Origin: Sphagnum compactum
Taxonomy: Eukaryota > Bryophyta > Sphagnopsida > Sphagnales
Length of the DNA stretch: 64,000 nt
NCBI GenBank assembly: GCA_965153455.1
Contig: OZ234497.1
Coordinates: 15,486,302-15,550,301, forward strand
Direction of reading: 5' to 3'
Under the pieces are notes generated by a model. That model made no database searches. It worked only from the letters and a program-made list of their open reading frames with translations, and had not been told where the DNA came from. Of the stretch, positions 25,728 through 40,400 are shown in pieces (within the stretch, counting starts at the first letter, position 1; every line of letters starts with the position of its first letter). Position numbers and translations under genes: made by a program.

Positions 25728-27090
25728 ATGGAGGCGAGCCATACGGCGGTCCATCCGGCTGTCCATCCAGTGGGAGTGCCACCACAATTTGAAGGGGCGG
25801 GACCTCCAGCAAATAGAATGAAGGATCTGATAGGCTCTGCAGGCACGGTGGGAGGATTGTTGCTCCGATTTAGCCAGTTTACCTTTGCGTTCATCTCCTT
25901 CTGTGTTATGGTTACCGTCCCGGGCTTCTCTTCCGTCACAGCTTTCTGGTACGTCTCCCACGCCCTCTCCCCGGCTTCCGTTGGAACAAAGAACTCATTT
26001 CATTGATTCTGCTCTCAAGCTCGCTTCGCAGTTCTCTTTACCCCTGTACTGTCATCCGTCTGAACATCGATACTAATAGCCCTAGGGGCCGAAAACATGA
26101 AGAAGAATTGCGATCCTCTGTTGATGCCTCGCGTTGTTCCTGTCCGTATTAACATTTCTTTCAGAGTTACGACTTTTTCTTCGCTTCCTTAGTTCGTTCT
26201 ATTCCCAGCAATAGCTTCTGCAGGTGCTTGAAATGTAGTACTTCATCGCCAGTAGTGGAAAGAGAACGCTGAACTGCAGTGTCGGTGGTTTCCGGTGAAC
26301 TTGTTGTGGACGCTGCTGCACTCATCTCTTGAGTCTTGCTTTCCCAGGCATCCTTAAAAGATGATGCTCAGGGAGCTCTATTGGAAGGGATTTTCTATTG
26401 CCCATCATAATAGGGCATCATTCTCTTTCACATTTGTGTTGTCCAGTAGCACAGCAGCTCAAAATCAGCTTGGAAAGAAATTTTGCTGCCTCCAAATATC
26501 AAGAGTCATTGGAGTAGCAGAGACAACTGCCTTGAGCCATGTCTATTGAGGGTGGTGGTTCATTGCAGAGTTGGTAGCTCTTAAGGAATGATATCTTTGA
26601 TGGTGGTCTCTTGGTAACTGCAGTTATCTGGTGGCAGCCATGGTGTTTCAATGCATGTGGAGTCTAGCCATTGGGCTTCTGGATGGATATGCATTGCTCA
26701 CAGGGCGTCGCCTCCAAAACTCTCTCTTGGTCAGCCTTTTTGTGGTTGGTGACTGGGTACGTACTTAAATCTCTGAAGTTTGAATGCAATGGAGTTGAAC
26801 AGCATTTCTGTGGGTTCTTGCAATGCCATGTTGTGTGAAAGCTGCCAATTGTATGTGGGCTTCCTTCTGTTTTGACTTGGAAACTGTTTTCTGAGCAGGT
26901 TACATCAACAATGACATTTGCAGCTGCATGTTCAGCAGCAGGGATTACTGTTCTCATAGACAATGATTTGAACGAGTGTGGACCAAACCATTGCAGCAGA
27001 TTTGAAGCTGCAGTGGCTATGGCATTCTTGGGTTGGATCACAATCTCTTTGTCCTTCTTTTTCTCTTTCTGGGTCCTTGCTAGCAGGTAG
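25728..27090 (+). CDS. CASPL5A: CASP-like protein, group 5A (three exons)
   Basis: CASP-like proteins are four-pass plasma-membrane proteins related to the Casparian-strip scaffold proteins and, more distantly, to MARVEL proteins. Group 5 members are widespread in land plants and mostly uncharacterised. Exons: 25728-25948, 26624-26756, 26899-27090 (546 nt, 181 aa, usual size). Both introns (675 and 142 bp) are GT-AG and keep frame. The N-terminus has the 5A-type HxAVHPV motif, here partly duplicated ([10 protein letters not shown], residues 7-16). Membrane segments lie at about residues 43-64, 72-98, 107-136 and 155-177, with the conserved Arg of TM1 (R47) and Asp of TM3 (D117). The block [18 protein letters not shown] and the C-terminal WVLASR are typical of Arabidopsis CASPL5A proteins. 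ATG 25728 was chosen because the HP-rich motif follows it directly. No disruption was seen. Confidence 0.93.
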
Positions 27091-28150
27091 CATCTGCAGA
27101 AGCTACTTTGAACAGTGTTTGTAAACTAAGAAACATACTAGCCTCCTTCATATTCAGTTTCCCAGCTTGTGCAAGACAACAATGTACACTCCTATATTAT
27201 ATGAAATGCCCTAGGGTCTCCCCAATCTTTTGGATCATCCTATTGGGGCTATCTCACCCTACAATTTCCTTCTTTTTCCCTTGGTTCTCTGTGTCTTGCT
27301 CCTCCAAACTGTGTGCAGAGTCAATGGCTAGAAGGCTACAACATGTGAAGCCCTGTTATGAGTACATCTTTTCTGACAATGGCATGTGCTGTGTCCAAAG
27401 TTGTATGTGTCTACTCAAGGTGGCAGCGATGGTTGTATGAGCTCAAGGCTTCAAAGTGCTATTTGATGTTCTAGTCTACCATGCATTTACAAGGCAATTC
27501 ATTCCTTTCCTCTCCCTCTTGATGCTTCCTGATTGTTAGTGGAACCAGAATCAGCAGTATTAGGGGCAGAACAGATATGTTTGCTCAAAAGCTACAGCGT
27601 CTGGTTTCTTCAGAAGAAAAAGAGTGCTGTGGAGGAGGAGACATATCAGAGAAGCTATAATTTCCAGTCTACTGAAAAAGTTCCTGTAATTTTTCATGAT
27701 TCAGTTGAAAGATGAGTTCCATTGGCTATATTTTTTTCCATCATGGTCTTTTGTATAAGTCACTGTTTTTCATAAGATTGCTGATCAGCGAATGACAACC
27801 CATTTAGTGTATTTCTGTTTATTGTGTTCATTTGTGCATCTCTGTCATTCCTTTTGTGCAAGATAATTATCATCTGTTCATTTTCTTTTAGGTTGTGGTA
27901 GACTGCACAATCATCTGTAGGCTTGAGTCTTATGTGGGATCAGTGATCAGGACAATGACCTTGAACACATAGTGATGTGTGCAAAATCCAATGTTGGGAG
28001 AGCTACTCACAGTTGTGGGTTTTTTTGTGAACTTGAAGTGCATTTTGAGGTCATTCCCCTTACAAGGTTGGGCACTGTTTTAAGTGTACAGCAAAGTGCC
28101 AAGGTGGTAGGATTTCCAAAATAAGGGACAAGGCGGTAGCTGAGTACAAC
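27091..28150. other. CASPL5A 3' flank
   Basis: The first few hundred bases after the TAG probably hold the 3' UTR. Composition stays slightly GC-richer to about 28.0 kb. Open frames at 27108-27440 and 27533-27715 show no recognisable domain and do not continue the CASPL5A protein. Confidence 0.4.
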
Positions 28151-28157
28151 CCCACTT

Positions 28158-28202
28158 TTTGGGAATGCCTTACACCGGTGGGCTTCACCCATTGTAAAGC
28201 AC
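28158..28202. repeat. Dispersed repeat copy (GGGAATGCC...TGTAAAGCAC)
   Basis: TTTTGGGAATGCC is followed about 25 bp later by TGTAAAGCAC, the same order and spacing as at 44206-44248. A weaker relative is at 12.69 kb. The surrounding 28.02-28.48 kb is GC-richer than the DNA that follows and may be part of the same unclassified transposon. Confidence 0.5.
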
Positions 28203-28489
28203 GAGGTGAAACCTTGTTTCAAACTCAGATCACAAGGTGGAGGAGGGGTACGGATCTTACAAGTTTATAGGCCTAACTAAGATTCCTCCCGCTCTTGAGA
28301 AGTAAGTGGAAGATCTCTCCTCATTTCTATGAGGGATATTCATGGATATAAGGTTCCCTCCAAATGCATGAGGAAATTTCTCTTGGTGTTTCTTACAAGG
28401 AACAAGATTCTCATTTACAGCATGTCTTTGAAAACCTTGGGACCCTACAAGTTCACCCAAGTATCCACATTGAGTTCCTAACATGATGA

Positions 28490-31400
28490 AACTTTGTGGT
28501 GTTACTTGATACTTTTATTTTCTTTTGTGAAAGTCATGAATCTCATTTATGAGCTTTATAACAAATGAATGTTTTCAGATTTAAAAAAGTACATAAAATA
28601 TCTTTTCTGTAAATTTATAATATATCGAATTATCAAATGAATAATGATTTAGACATAGATAATAACTAGGTTGAGGGTCATGGTCAATTGATTATAATTT
28701 GTTTGAGAATCCAAGTATTTTGATGAAACAATATTCAATGGTTATTACATAGTTAATTATTTTAACTATTGACCACTTTTCCCATGTTAGTAGCATTCAA
28801 GTATTATTTGCCTTGTATTCCAATTGTGTTTGTCATTTTAAAGAACTGCCAAATTATATAAAAAATTATAACTTTTTACAATTAAAGCTTTTAGTGAATG
28901 CAATAATTTAATAATTGACATATTGATTTACTTGACAAACTATAACTAGTATTATTTGAAGAAGGCTAAATTTCAATAATGTAAAGTAGTAGATTATGCA
29001 ACACTCCAATCATGGCCTCCCCACCTGCCCCCCTTTACATTTAGTTGTAATGAAGTGTACCCTACACACAGGGAATTCATATCCATCCCAATAGTGAGAT
29101 ACTACAAGTGAAAATTACAAATCTTTATAACTGAAGTGAAGAAAGATTATACAAAATCGTACTTAAATGCACTAACTAACAGAACAAATCATTTACAAAG
29201 CTAGTATTTACCACAATGAATTTAACCCATCCTTGAAAAATATCAATATTTTGGGCAAGTTTGGATTCTATAGGGGAAATTTTTTCAATCATTTTATCTT
29301 TCACTAACATTTTTTTATCTCTTGGACATCTTTGCAAAACCTCCCTCACTTGATTGCAATGCCTACATTGATTTACAACACATTTTCAACAACGTTGTTT
29401 TGAATTGAGTTTGAATCTCCCACTCTCGCAAATCTACAACAAGCACAAATTTTTCAAAAAGGTAACCATCACTCATGCAATCATTTATCTTTTATGTCAT
29501 GCTTGGAAGCTCATCACACATGTCAATCATTTCTCCCAATAGCACAAGCTTATGTCCAACATGCCCAAACATTTATTTTCTTTGAGCTTCCATTATTTTT
29601 GTCGTAATTTCTAGCACTTTCTTGAATTTGTGAATTTTGCTTCAATTCAAACTGTGGCACAAAGATTCTAAATCTCTAATGCTTGTCTTCAAATTTGACA
29701 ACATTGGTTTTTCAATACTTTGCCTCTTTCCAAAAATGAACAATTAAACAAAAGCCATTTTGTTTGTCTTCAAATTCAACATGCAACTTCTTAAAAATTA
29801 TCTAGTTTCTGAAATAACCTTTAACAAATTAGTTTAGGGTCTTTTGCATGTTTTAAAAATGAACACATCTCATTTTTCATGCACAGATTTCTCTAGCAAT
29901 TCAAAATTATTTCTAAAATATGTTTTCATATCCACCAATGTACTATTTATATCAATTTCCCTCATTCTAGCAAACCTCCAACAAGTGAATTTAGATTCTA
30001 AAAGTTGCAAAATTATGTGCATTTCAATTCTTGTTCCTTTGCATTTGTCCAAAAATCTCTAGGAATGAATTTTTTTTCATTTTGCATGTCTTCAAATTGC
30101 ATCAAAATCTTCTCTAGAAGCTACTACCATTTTCTACTAGTTTCCAACATACATGATGGCATTATTTACATTTCTTCAATTGATTAAAGTGCAACCCATA
30201 TCCTCCCTTTTTGACCTAATATAGTTTCCATGTCTCAAATCAATTTCACTTGTTTTTTTTTTCTTGTTGTTTTATCTTTTATCTATTTTTCTTTGGAAGT
30301 TGTTGTGGATTATCTTTTATAATGTTCTTAAAAGCTATAAACAAGGTTGTTCTTTATTTGTCTATCCATTCCCCTGTAAAATCAAGGGTCACAACATGTA
30401 GTTATTGTTTAAGTAGGGCATCAAAGTTTTTTAACCTTGACTCCTAATACCAAACTTTCTCCGACACTTGCCATATAGTTTTTGCCTCTCTCTAACAACC
30501 TTGACAAATCTATGAAACATTTAAACATGTCTTCAAACACAATGTCATCTTGCAACTACCATATTTGTCTCTCTCAAACTAGTTGTGCCATGTCAAAATT
30601 TAATCTTATGTTGTTTAAAAAACTCCATCATTGCTTGACTTTGATCCACCACCTCTTTCCACTTAAATTAGCATTAGCTTTCAATTACCATCTAATTTTT
30701 AAATACACTTGTCAATCTAATTAAAACTATTGTCAAAGCTTAAATTTTGATTTTAATGATCGCTTTCAATAGGCATTCAATCCATAGTTGCACCCAATTG
30801 TGCGATTTGTTGCCTCTCCCTAGCACCTAGCTTCCACAATTGTCTGTCTTCACTACTAGTTTCCATAGTTTTCTCTCTCCAATTTTCTAGGCCACATCAA
30901 ACTTTAGTTTGATTAGTTGTTTTCAAAGTTCATCATAATATGAATTTGATATTGCCACCTCCTTCCAACAACAACAAAACAAGTGACTTTAACTAGACAA
31001 TACAATTCACATTTGTCCTATTTGCTACCTTTCTTTAGCAACCACCAACAAACTAAATGAAAACATCTTTTGCAAACTTGAAATCTATTTATTTCAGTGG
31101 TTATTTGTTTTTAAATTTGCACCCCATAATTGATAACCTATCCCTTGCCTTTCTCTAGCAATGAAAGCTACTCAAAGTTCATTTATATGTCAATAGACAA
31201 AATCGAATATACATATTTGTTAGCACAAACATACTTTAAACCTAATCATGTGCTTGTACCCTAACATGTACACTCGAAGTTCATTAGAAGAAAAATCAAG
31301 ATATATGATTGATATATGTAATTGCTTTTTAACCATGTGTGTCACTAGCAACTAATAATTGGCTAGTTACATTGGACAAGTTGCATATGTCCTTAGTTGT

Positions 31401-34400
31401 GGATGATAATAGATGTAAGATGAAATCAAAGTCAATGTATATGGTTTCATATGTATGCATTGAGTATGGTCTATGCAACTATGATGTGATTATCAGAATT
31501 TTTTTAATATATAATTGTTGGCCAATATATCTAAATCGTTCACTTGATGCCATCCAACGTTGTTGCATGGCATGTTTATAGATTGAATATTATTAATTTT
31601 TATTTAACAAGTCATAACCATATATCTGAATTGTTTATCAAATCAATCCTAGCACTACCATGTGTCAAGGTCAAGTATGGAATATGGTCAATGTTGACCA
31701 CAAATAAATTTGACATGTCTACTTTAACGGCTTTAGAGGTGCCATGTGTCATATTCAAGGATTGGATTCCAAATTTTTTATCTTTAAATTGCACAAAAAA
31801 TAATTTGAACCTTCCATTTTCATGAATCATAAACTGCCACATGTTTCTATAAAAGATGATCAAATATGACCATTTAAATTTATAAAAAAACGGGGAAATA
31901 AATTTGGGCCATTTATTTGATGGATATGATGATGCCACATGTAATGCCAACATATGTTGATTTGTTTGAAGATTAGGATTTCCAAACTTCTTGTGCCTTG
32001 TGTTGCCATGTGTAATTTTGGTAGCATTAGTGTGATTTTAAGGTTGAAGGTTTAATCATCATTTTCTTGCAACATGTTGCACATTTGGTTCAATCTAAAG
32101 GATTTAAGGTTTAGGGTTTAAGGTTATTGTCCTTGTAAAATAGGTTAATATTCTCTGAAGGTATAAACATTATAACTTTTAAAAGGTTGGCCCCCCTTTT
32201 CAAAGAAACAATTCACCCCCCTTCCAAATGGGTAAAAAATGATGGGTTTTTGTTTGATGTTGTGTTTCATTGGTCCATTGGTGGCCATGATTTTGTCTTC
32301 TTGATTACATACCTCTTCAATTTTCTCTTCATTAATACCTCACTCTTCATGAATGTGGGTACATATTTATGTAGGTTATCAATTTGTTTGGTGCAATGTA
32401 AATGGAACTGAATTGGTTTTTAACCCATACTAGTTTCAAAATTATTGAGAAGTTTTTGGAACAAAAGGTTTTATAAATCTTTTTTAAAATCTTCAAACTC
32501 AAACCAAAGATTTTGAAATAAAAATAAACTTAAAACTGAGAACCAAAGGTTTATTTCAAAATCAAAAACCAAACAGCACCAATACAGACTTTAAATTCAT
32601 GTGTGTGATTGTTTTACAAATTCCCAGTTGATTTACACATACATGGTTCAAGGTTGATTAAATTAGTAATATTATATCATGTTAATATATATTCAAATTG
32701 TCACCCACATAAACCTTCCAAGTTGCAATTAGTAACACACTTATTCCACACAAAATAATTGATCGCTTTCATGCATAATTAATAAATTGATCAAAGGCAA
32801 TGTAGGTGATGGGGCATATTTAAGATCAATAAATTTACAATTTACAATTTTAAAATCCCTAAACCAACCTAACTCCATCATCATCCCATTAGCTAAATAG
32901 GGAACATGACCTATTAACCTAATGAAATCCAAACATTTAGAACTAAACAATTGGAAAAAATGTAGTCTTACAAGATAGTTAGGCAAGTCAATAGAACTAT
33001 CCATTTCCATTTAACTTCACCCGATGGATTCCAACTTGAGGCTTGGAAAGGTGTTCAACAAAGCACAAAGGTTTAAAAATGTGACCTAATCACTAACATA
33101 GGCAAGCTAACTATTGATGTAAATAGGTATGGCAATTTCATATTCCAAATTAATTGACATTGTACTATCCTCCATCGTAGTTTGGTATTTACAACAAAAT
33201 TCAAATGCACTTTGACAAGTCAAGAGTGATAGGTTAATTGATTTGAAACAATTGTCACCACACACAACAAAACAAATTTCTCATCAACCTTTTAAAAAAT
33301 TGCACTACTTTCTAGAATTAAACGACCCCACCTCATACTTCCACAACATTAATGCTTACATCAAACATTAATTAACCACATAGACTTAATTAATAGAGTG
33401 TAGTTCCAACTAATACAAATCCCATCCATTCCGAATCCACAAGTTATGAATAGTTTAAACATCAAACACAACCCAATGGGCCCCACAATTTTAGCATACC
33501 TAATGTAGTAACTTAAATTTCCTCTTTGAATGGAGAAACTCCAAATGAACTTTGTACGTTCTACATATATAACAACCACCATCATAATTAGAACTTGAAG
33601 TTGATTGTTGGGCATGTACTCCAAACTTTGCATACAATTGTCACCAACATTCTAAATCATTTCTATGCAAGCATATGCAAGCATTAATTGGCTTTAATTA
33701 AAAAAGAAAACTTGCACATTGCAAATTTGTACAATCATCATTCTAGTCAAATTGGGACATGTAGGTGCAAAACCCTAATTATTTTAGTCATAGGCACAAT
33801 TGGAGTATGGGCATGGTGAACAAAATGGCCAATTGGATGAAATTTGTGATGACATTGACATAGCCCTAGGTAGCCCTATGTAAATTATAAGTAGCCAAAA
33901 TAGCCCCTTGGTAGTTTTTAAATAACCTTTAGGCCACATGCAAAAACCAAGCACTAGTTGAACACAAGTTTTGGTTCCTATTGATGACATGACTACACCC
34001 TTTGAAGGTTACCCCTTTTATCTATTCATCGTAAGCCTAAGATATAATTTTTCTTTATTCCAATTCATCCCCATGTTGAAATTATACTTATAAAAACACA
34101 TTTTAAAAAATTTAAATTTGCACATGCAAATATTTTTTACAATTATGCACCAAACTTGTTTTGTTTATGGTTAGGATTATCATGTAGACTAAATATTCTT
34201 TGTTATGCTAGAATATTGAGGAGTCATCCAATTTGTATTTTTCTTGTTTTCTACATTTTGTGGACAACTCAAAGATTGCATTGACATTAATTTAGTTATA
34301 ATAAACTTTCAAGCTATTCTAGTCACTATTTGAACTTTTTTTTTCCATGTTTTAAAAGTGTGCAATGTTGGCAAAACATTTATAGTCACTAGATCCATGG

Positions 34401-37400
34401 TGCAATACATAAGTTGGTAATATAATGTGGATCATATAAAAAAGGAACACCTAATGGGTTCAAGATCAAGGTGTGATGTGATACTTTTAATAACGACAAA
34501 TTTATGTAAAGACCCAAGTTTATTGTGGTAGAGGTGAAAGCTTTAAGTTCATGCACATGGGGTTTCATTGTCAAATTATCATTATATGCTTGGAGTGAAA
34601 GGTGGAAGCATGGTGTGACAAACATTCATTTTCACAATCAAAAATTATACCATGAGCTTTTTGGTTGAAGATTTTTCTAGTGGAACAATGAGATGGTGTT
34701 GAGAGGTATTGTCAAATGCAATAATCATTGGGACAAATGCTCCTTATGGATACTTCAAGTCATTTTCACATGTAGTATGATTTATTATAGTTTTCTAAAA
34801 TTAATATAATAGGAGATTTCTTGTCTTTTTGAATTCATGCATGTGTGGGGAAGAAAACAAAATAAAGTAATGCATGTCATGTGGTGAAATATGATTATGT
34901 GTGTTAAGTTTATGATACAATTGTGGGGAATGTTTTGTGAAACAAAATATATGTGCAAATAAAATATTTAAAAAATTTGAACATAAGTGGAAGAAATTCA
35001 ACCTTATTAAATTGGTGATATGATGATCTTATGGTGAACCAATTGGTTTTAAAGGACTTATGTGCACATAGGGATTAAATGGGATTTTGAGCAATCAAGT
35101 TTTGCAAAATTGGGGTGAAACTTGTGCATTATTAGTTTTTTATGTGTTATACATAGAACTACATGTAGGTTCTAATAGCTAGTTTATTGCTTTTTACTAT
35201 GCAAATGGATGAGTGTTTCATGAATAATGTTGATAGGACAAAATGTGTCAAGTGACTAAATTCTAACGAAATATCCATGGTATCTGTATTGTAAGTAGTT
35301 ACATAAAATACAATTAGATTTTTTGTTGTTTGCATCTTTTGGACATGTTGAAGGTTTGTGTGTTGTTTTCAATCTATAGAAGAAAGTTTGGGTGATGTGG
35401 GGTACAAACATAAGCTTTGAGGCATAAATGATTTTTTATTGTTTTGGTTTACAAAATGTGGAAAAATCAAAGCTAGACAACAATTAGGAAAATAAATTAT
35501 TTGCACATGCAAAAATTCTATTTGTAAAACATAATGGTACATCAAATGCTTGCTCCTTGGGGTGTATATCTTTAAGCATTGTTAATATGGGGATGCCCAT
35601 TATTTCATATTGTGTGGTTATTAAACATATCCATAAATTTTAGTAGGCTAGGCATTGGAACCCCATGTTTTGCCCAAACAAAGGTTGGAATGCCCAATGC
35701 AAGTTGGCATGATAATATTATACATGGGGGGCACCCAAACTTGTTTTTGCATAAAAAATTAGGTTGACACTAGTTTGGGCTTGAGTTGGTGTGTTCATCC
35801 CAAAAACTCCATCATGTGTGCATTTCTTGAGCTTTACAAAAGCTTGAATGTAATTTTGAATTCGTGTTTGTTGTGAAAAAATAAACCTTGTTAAGGAAGG
35901 TGTTTGGTTTGATGTCAAAGAAAAGAAAAGAAGGGGCAAGGTTTGTAACACAATCCAAGAGTAAAGAAAGAGAGGAGTCTATGTGACTAAGAAAAGGAGA
36001 GGGCATATGCTTATGTATATAAAGCAAAATAATGCAAAGTTGATGTAAAATTTGTGCAAAGAAAAATGTATTTAAAGCTTCAAACTTTGTGTGTACAAAG
36101 TATTCAATCGACCAAAGAATTTTTTTAGAGTGGTCCAAACATTTCATGTTCCACATGTGTAGTTTGGAAACTTAGTTATTCCCAAGGACCTAGTAAGACA
36201 AAATACTTAAGTGGAAGATAGAAAATCAGCCCTACTTGGAAATATAACTTCTGAAAAAATATGTTATAACAATTAGATTACTTAATATATATTCTAACAC
36301 AATAAACCTCACTAGATTTGTAACAATTGTCCAAGGGTTTGCAAGCACCATAATATTATAGTAGTTACAAAGTTATTAGGTTTGTAGTTTTTTTTTTAAA
36401 TTGCACCTAAATCTTTAAGGGGCAAGTTTTGCAATAAATTAATTTAAAATAGATGAAAACCTATCCAAAAAACAACATTTTGTTTTAAGTTACTATGATG
36501 GAAATATGCCTTAGATAAACTATTGTTCTAATCCTTAGCAAATAATTCCAACATTGTAATTACTCTAGTAATGATTGTTTCTACTAAAAAAACAACTACA
36601 ACCCATGTATGACCCTAGGTAACACACATTCCAATAACAAAAACAAAACACAAGAAATCAGCCTTTTTGTGTTTGTTTCATCATAACCACATTTTATAAA
36701 AGTACTAGAACATCATAGAACTTTACTACCACCACTGCACCCCCATTATTCAAGTTTCTACTCCATACCACACACACACTTGAATAATTTAGTAGCATTA
36801 CTATAGTCCTTCAAAATTAAATATTACTTATTCCACACCAAAACAATAAACAAACTTGTGTTCAATATTCTTCCTATGGGCTTACACCAACAAAAAGCCA
36901 CCCCTTCACACTTGGAATTAGTTCTTTGAATAGGTGAGATGATATGTCTACCTCCTACCCAAATGGCAACCACAAAAAATTATAATCCACAATTTTTTCC
37001 CCATATATCTTTAACTCATTAACTTTCCTACCTACGTCCTAAAATTACAGCAACACCTCTTTGTTTAAGGAAGGTAGTTGGGCAAGTGCACCAAATTCAA
37101 GTACTATCAAGATGCCTAATATTCTTCTACAACACTCCATAAAGTAGCCAAAGTTAAAAATCAATCGATTTTCCTAAAACAATGAAAAAAATGACTTTCC
37201 AACCACTCCCACCTACTATTGATAATTTTGAAATACTAGAATGCAGTAATTAGTAAAAACCAATTGCATTAACTAATCCAATAATTTTTTTTAATGGAGA
37301 TTTAGGATTTTCTTCACACTTTGAGTTGTTTATGAATAGCAAGGTAGAGATGGTGTTAGAAATTTCAACTTGGGAAGACAACACTAGGAAAAACAAAGAT

Positions 37401-40400
37401 ACTTTTTATAACTATCACACAATTGACCTAAACCTTTGGAAAGAGGCCTTCTTCTTGTCACTAAGGTGTTTTCTCATCCTTTGTTGCAAATTGTGTGAAA
37501 TATTTGTCCAAGCCGTAACTAGTGCATGGGTAGCACAATCCTTCAAATATGAACTTCAAGGAATGCAAAAAAATTTATTGCCTTCTTCCCCAAAAACCCA
37601 ACCTACAATGAAATATAGTTTCAAAGTTATGAAACCTTGTTATATTACCTTTCCCTAATGTTATTGTCATAAAACATATTTTGTTAGGCCTATTTAAGAA
37701 TCCTTCCCCACTTTGGCATCATATTTTGAAAGAAAAACTTGGTATAAAGTTGTGGGTGAGAAAGTGGAATGACATGCATTTGAAATTGCTAAATGCAACA
37801 CAATTATGTAAACCATTTTAGAAATTACCAACTAGATTTAATACACATTTTCTTCAAGCTCATTTTCTATTTGAAATCAAATGCTTAAAACATTGTTTGC
37901 AATTATATAACATCATAAAACCTAGTGATTAAAACAACCCTCATTTTGCACAAGTAAATTTGGAATTAAAATTGCAAAGAAGTTGGATAAAATTTATGGT
38001 GATGATGGTATTTTCTAGGAATGTCATGAACCAAATTTCTTAGGCTTAGCAAACTTCATGACAACATAGGATTCACTCTAAATAGACTTTTCACTTTGAA
38101 TTTTATATTAAAAGATTAACCAAGTCGTGAAAATTTTGAAACTTCAATTAGATTTTCAAAACTTAAAGTTTTAATATTCCAAATGAATGATCAAGGAAAA
38201 AGTTTTGAGAAAGTAACCTCGAGTTCCTTTGTTGAAGAACACAAAAGGAACATGTTTGTTCTTTTCTTACTACTTCTAATTTCTAGTAGGGCCTAAGACT
38301 AGCTTTTTATTATTTGATCAATAGATAATGGATTTAAAGAATCGTAATTCTTTTAGCAATTTTGAAAAGTGAGGACTTGGAGAAAGGGCCATTGCATTCA
38401 TGTCTAAAATTTGTAGTAATTTTCATTTTTTGTTTCAATCAATGATTGGGGCCATACCCTAGTATTATAATCAATAAACTAAAAAAATAATTACAATGGT
38501 GCAACTTAACACTTAATGATGAAAGGTTGGGGATCTCAGGGTTCCATGCCAAAAACATTCTAAGAACATAATTTTTTTACTTTTGTAACTTATGTAGGTG
38601 TCTACAAATTTTTCATAGTTTGTACATAGGTGGGGAACATAAAGCCCATGTGCAAATCAATAATAATAAAAAAGGACCATTTAAAAAAACTAAAATAAAA
38701 AATTAAATTAAATTATGTACACATTCCTTATATTTTGGTGAGGTTTTTTTTTATTAATACCACCCAAGGATGAGTTCACCTAAGAGCCATGACTAAAAAA
38801 ACACTCCTCAAAAAACTCATATATTTTGATTTTCATCGATATTGAGTTTTAAAATGTCAAATATTTTAAAATATAATAACTTGAACCATCATATCTCTAT
38901 AATCATCAATATCATGTCCACTTTGTGGCCATGTGTATGGTGAAACATGACTAGCAAAAGAGTACATATAAAGGTGATGTCGTGATGGAATATTGGTATA
39001 CATTGACAAGTTTTGACCTAACGATAGTTAGTAGGTACACCACTATTTTCATTGTTTTAAGAGGTAGGTGGAACCTAAACACTATTTTAGGAAATGATTT
39101 AATTAGTTAAAGGGCATTAGTGACTTGAATGTAGTGGATGAAATAGGAGTTAACTTGATTTGGAATTGGTAGGAGGACTTTTAGAAGGTAAGTGAATGAA
39201 GGTGCCACTTTCCTATGAGGAGAAAGGTGATTGCCCAAATTTATTTAAAGGGTTGGTTTTGGAGTGTTGAACATGCTATGATCTTTTTATGATAGTGTAT
39301 TCTAATAAAATATCATTAAGATACTATAGTGGGAATAGGAGGTAATCAAAATGCACGCAAAAATGTATCACTACAAAATCATATTGAACCTTAACTTTCA
39401 TGGATTATATTGACTTATATAACCTACAAACTATATTATTTCTATTGTTTCATTAAATAGGAATGTACATTAGGATTAGTATGGTTTAAAATAACGATAA
39501 TTTTAATTATTAAAAAATTTCCTTAATTGTCTTTGAATACAATTCAAAATATTAATTAAAGAACAAAATCCTATAGTAGGCCAAAAAAATCCTTCAACAT
39601 TGTAATACATTTTTTTTGCATAGATGCAAAACAATAGATTAAAATCTTTTCAATATGAAACCACTAGGCACTCCATTAAGTTTATAGTAAATTACATATC
39701 AAGTTTTAAGATTTCTAATTAAGAAAAACATGTAATAAGTTGGTTTAAACTACTAAGGTATTTTTTTCTAAAACTTTGTTTTATGTCAAAGATTTGATAA
39801 AATATGACCTTTAATACTCAAAAGTTCAAAATAATTAATAAATATTCATGTGCCATCAACTTGAAGGTACCAAAAATCTTATTAAAATGTTACTTTCATT
39901 TATTTGAGAAACCAATATGGGACATCTATTTGCATCTACTTGCACTAAATTTTTTTGCGTAAATGCATAAATTAAGAACATGAAACATAATATTATTATA
40001 CTAGAGTCAAAGAACATCCTCATGTTGATCATTGAACTTAAAAAAAATCAAAGTTTTCTACAACTCAAAACATACTTTATGGCTACATTCATTTTAAAAG
40101 ATAAGGATAAAAGATTGGCTTACTTTAAGCATGTTTGTGCATTCATCACAATATACAAAATATTAACATTTAATTTTTATAAATGTTAAAATGCTAAAGG
40201 ATGTTCACATCATGGTAACACCTAAAATATGGTTATCATGTCTATGTAGACGAATAAAAGATTGTGATCCATAATCATAATGTTGTTCATCAAATAACTT
40301 TTTTTTGCTATTAAATTAAGTTTTGTGTGCCTCATTATTTCAAGGTTTTTGGATCTTGATCAATGTGCCATCAACAAAACAATACAACCTAATAACTCTT

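Noticed and set aside
25560-25961. Minus ORFs of 118-133 codons over CASPL5A exon 1
   Set aside because: Antisense shadows of a well-supported exon; poly-Leu/Ser comes from the GAG run.
29200-31200. Recurring CTCTAGCAA phrases suggesting a repetitive coiled-coil gene
   Set aside because: Reverse frames are riddled with stops and no consensus unit could be defined by eye.
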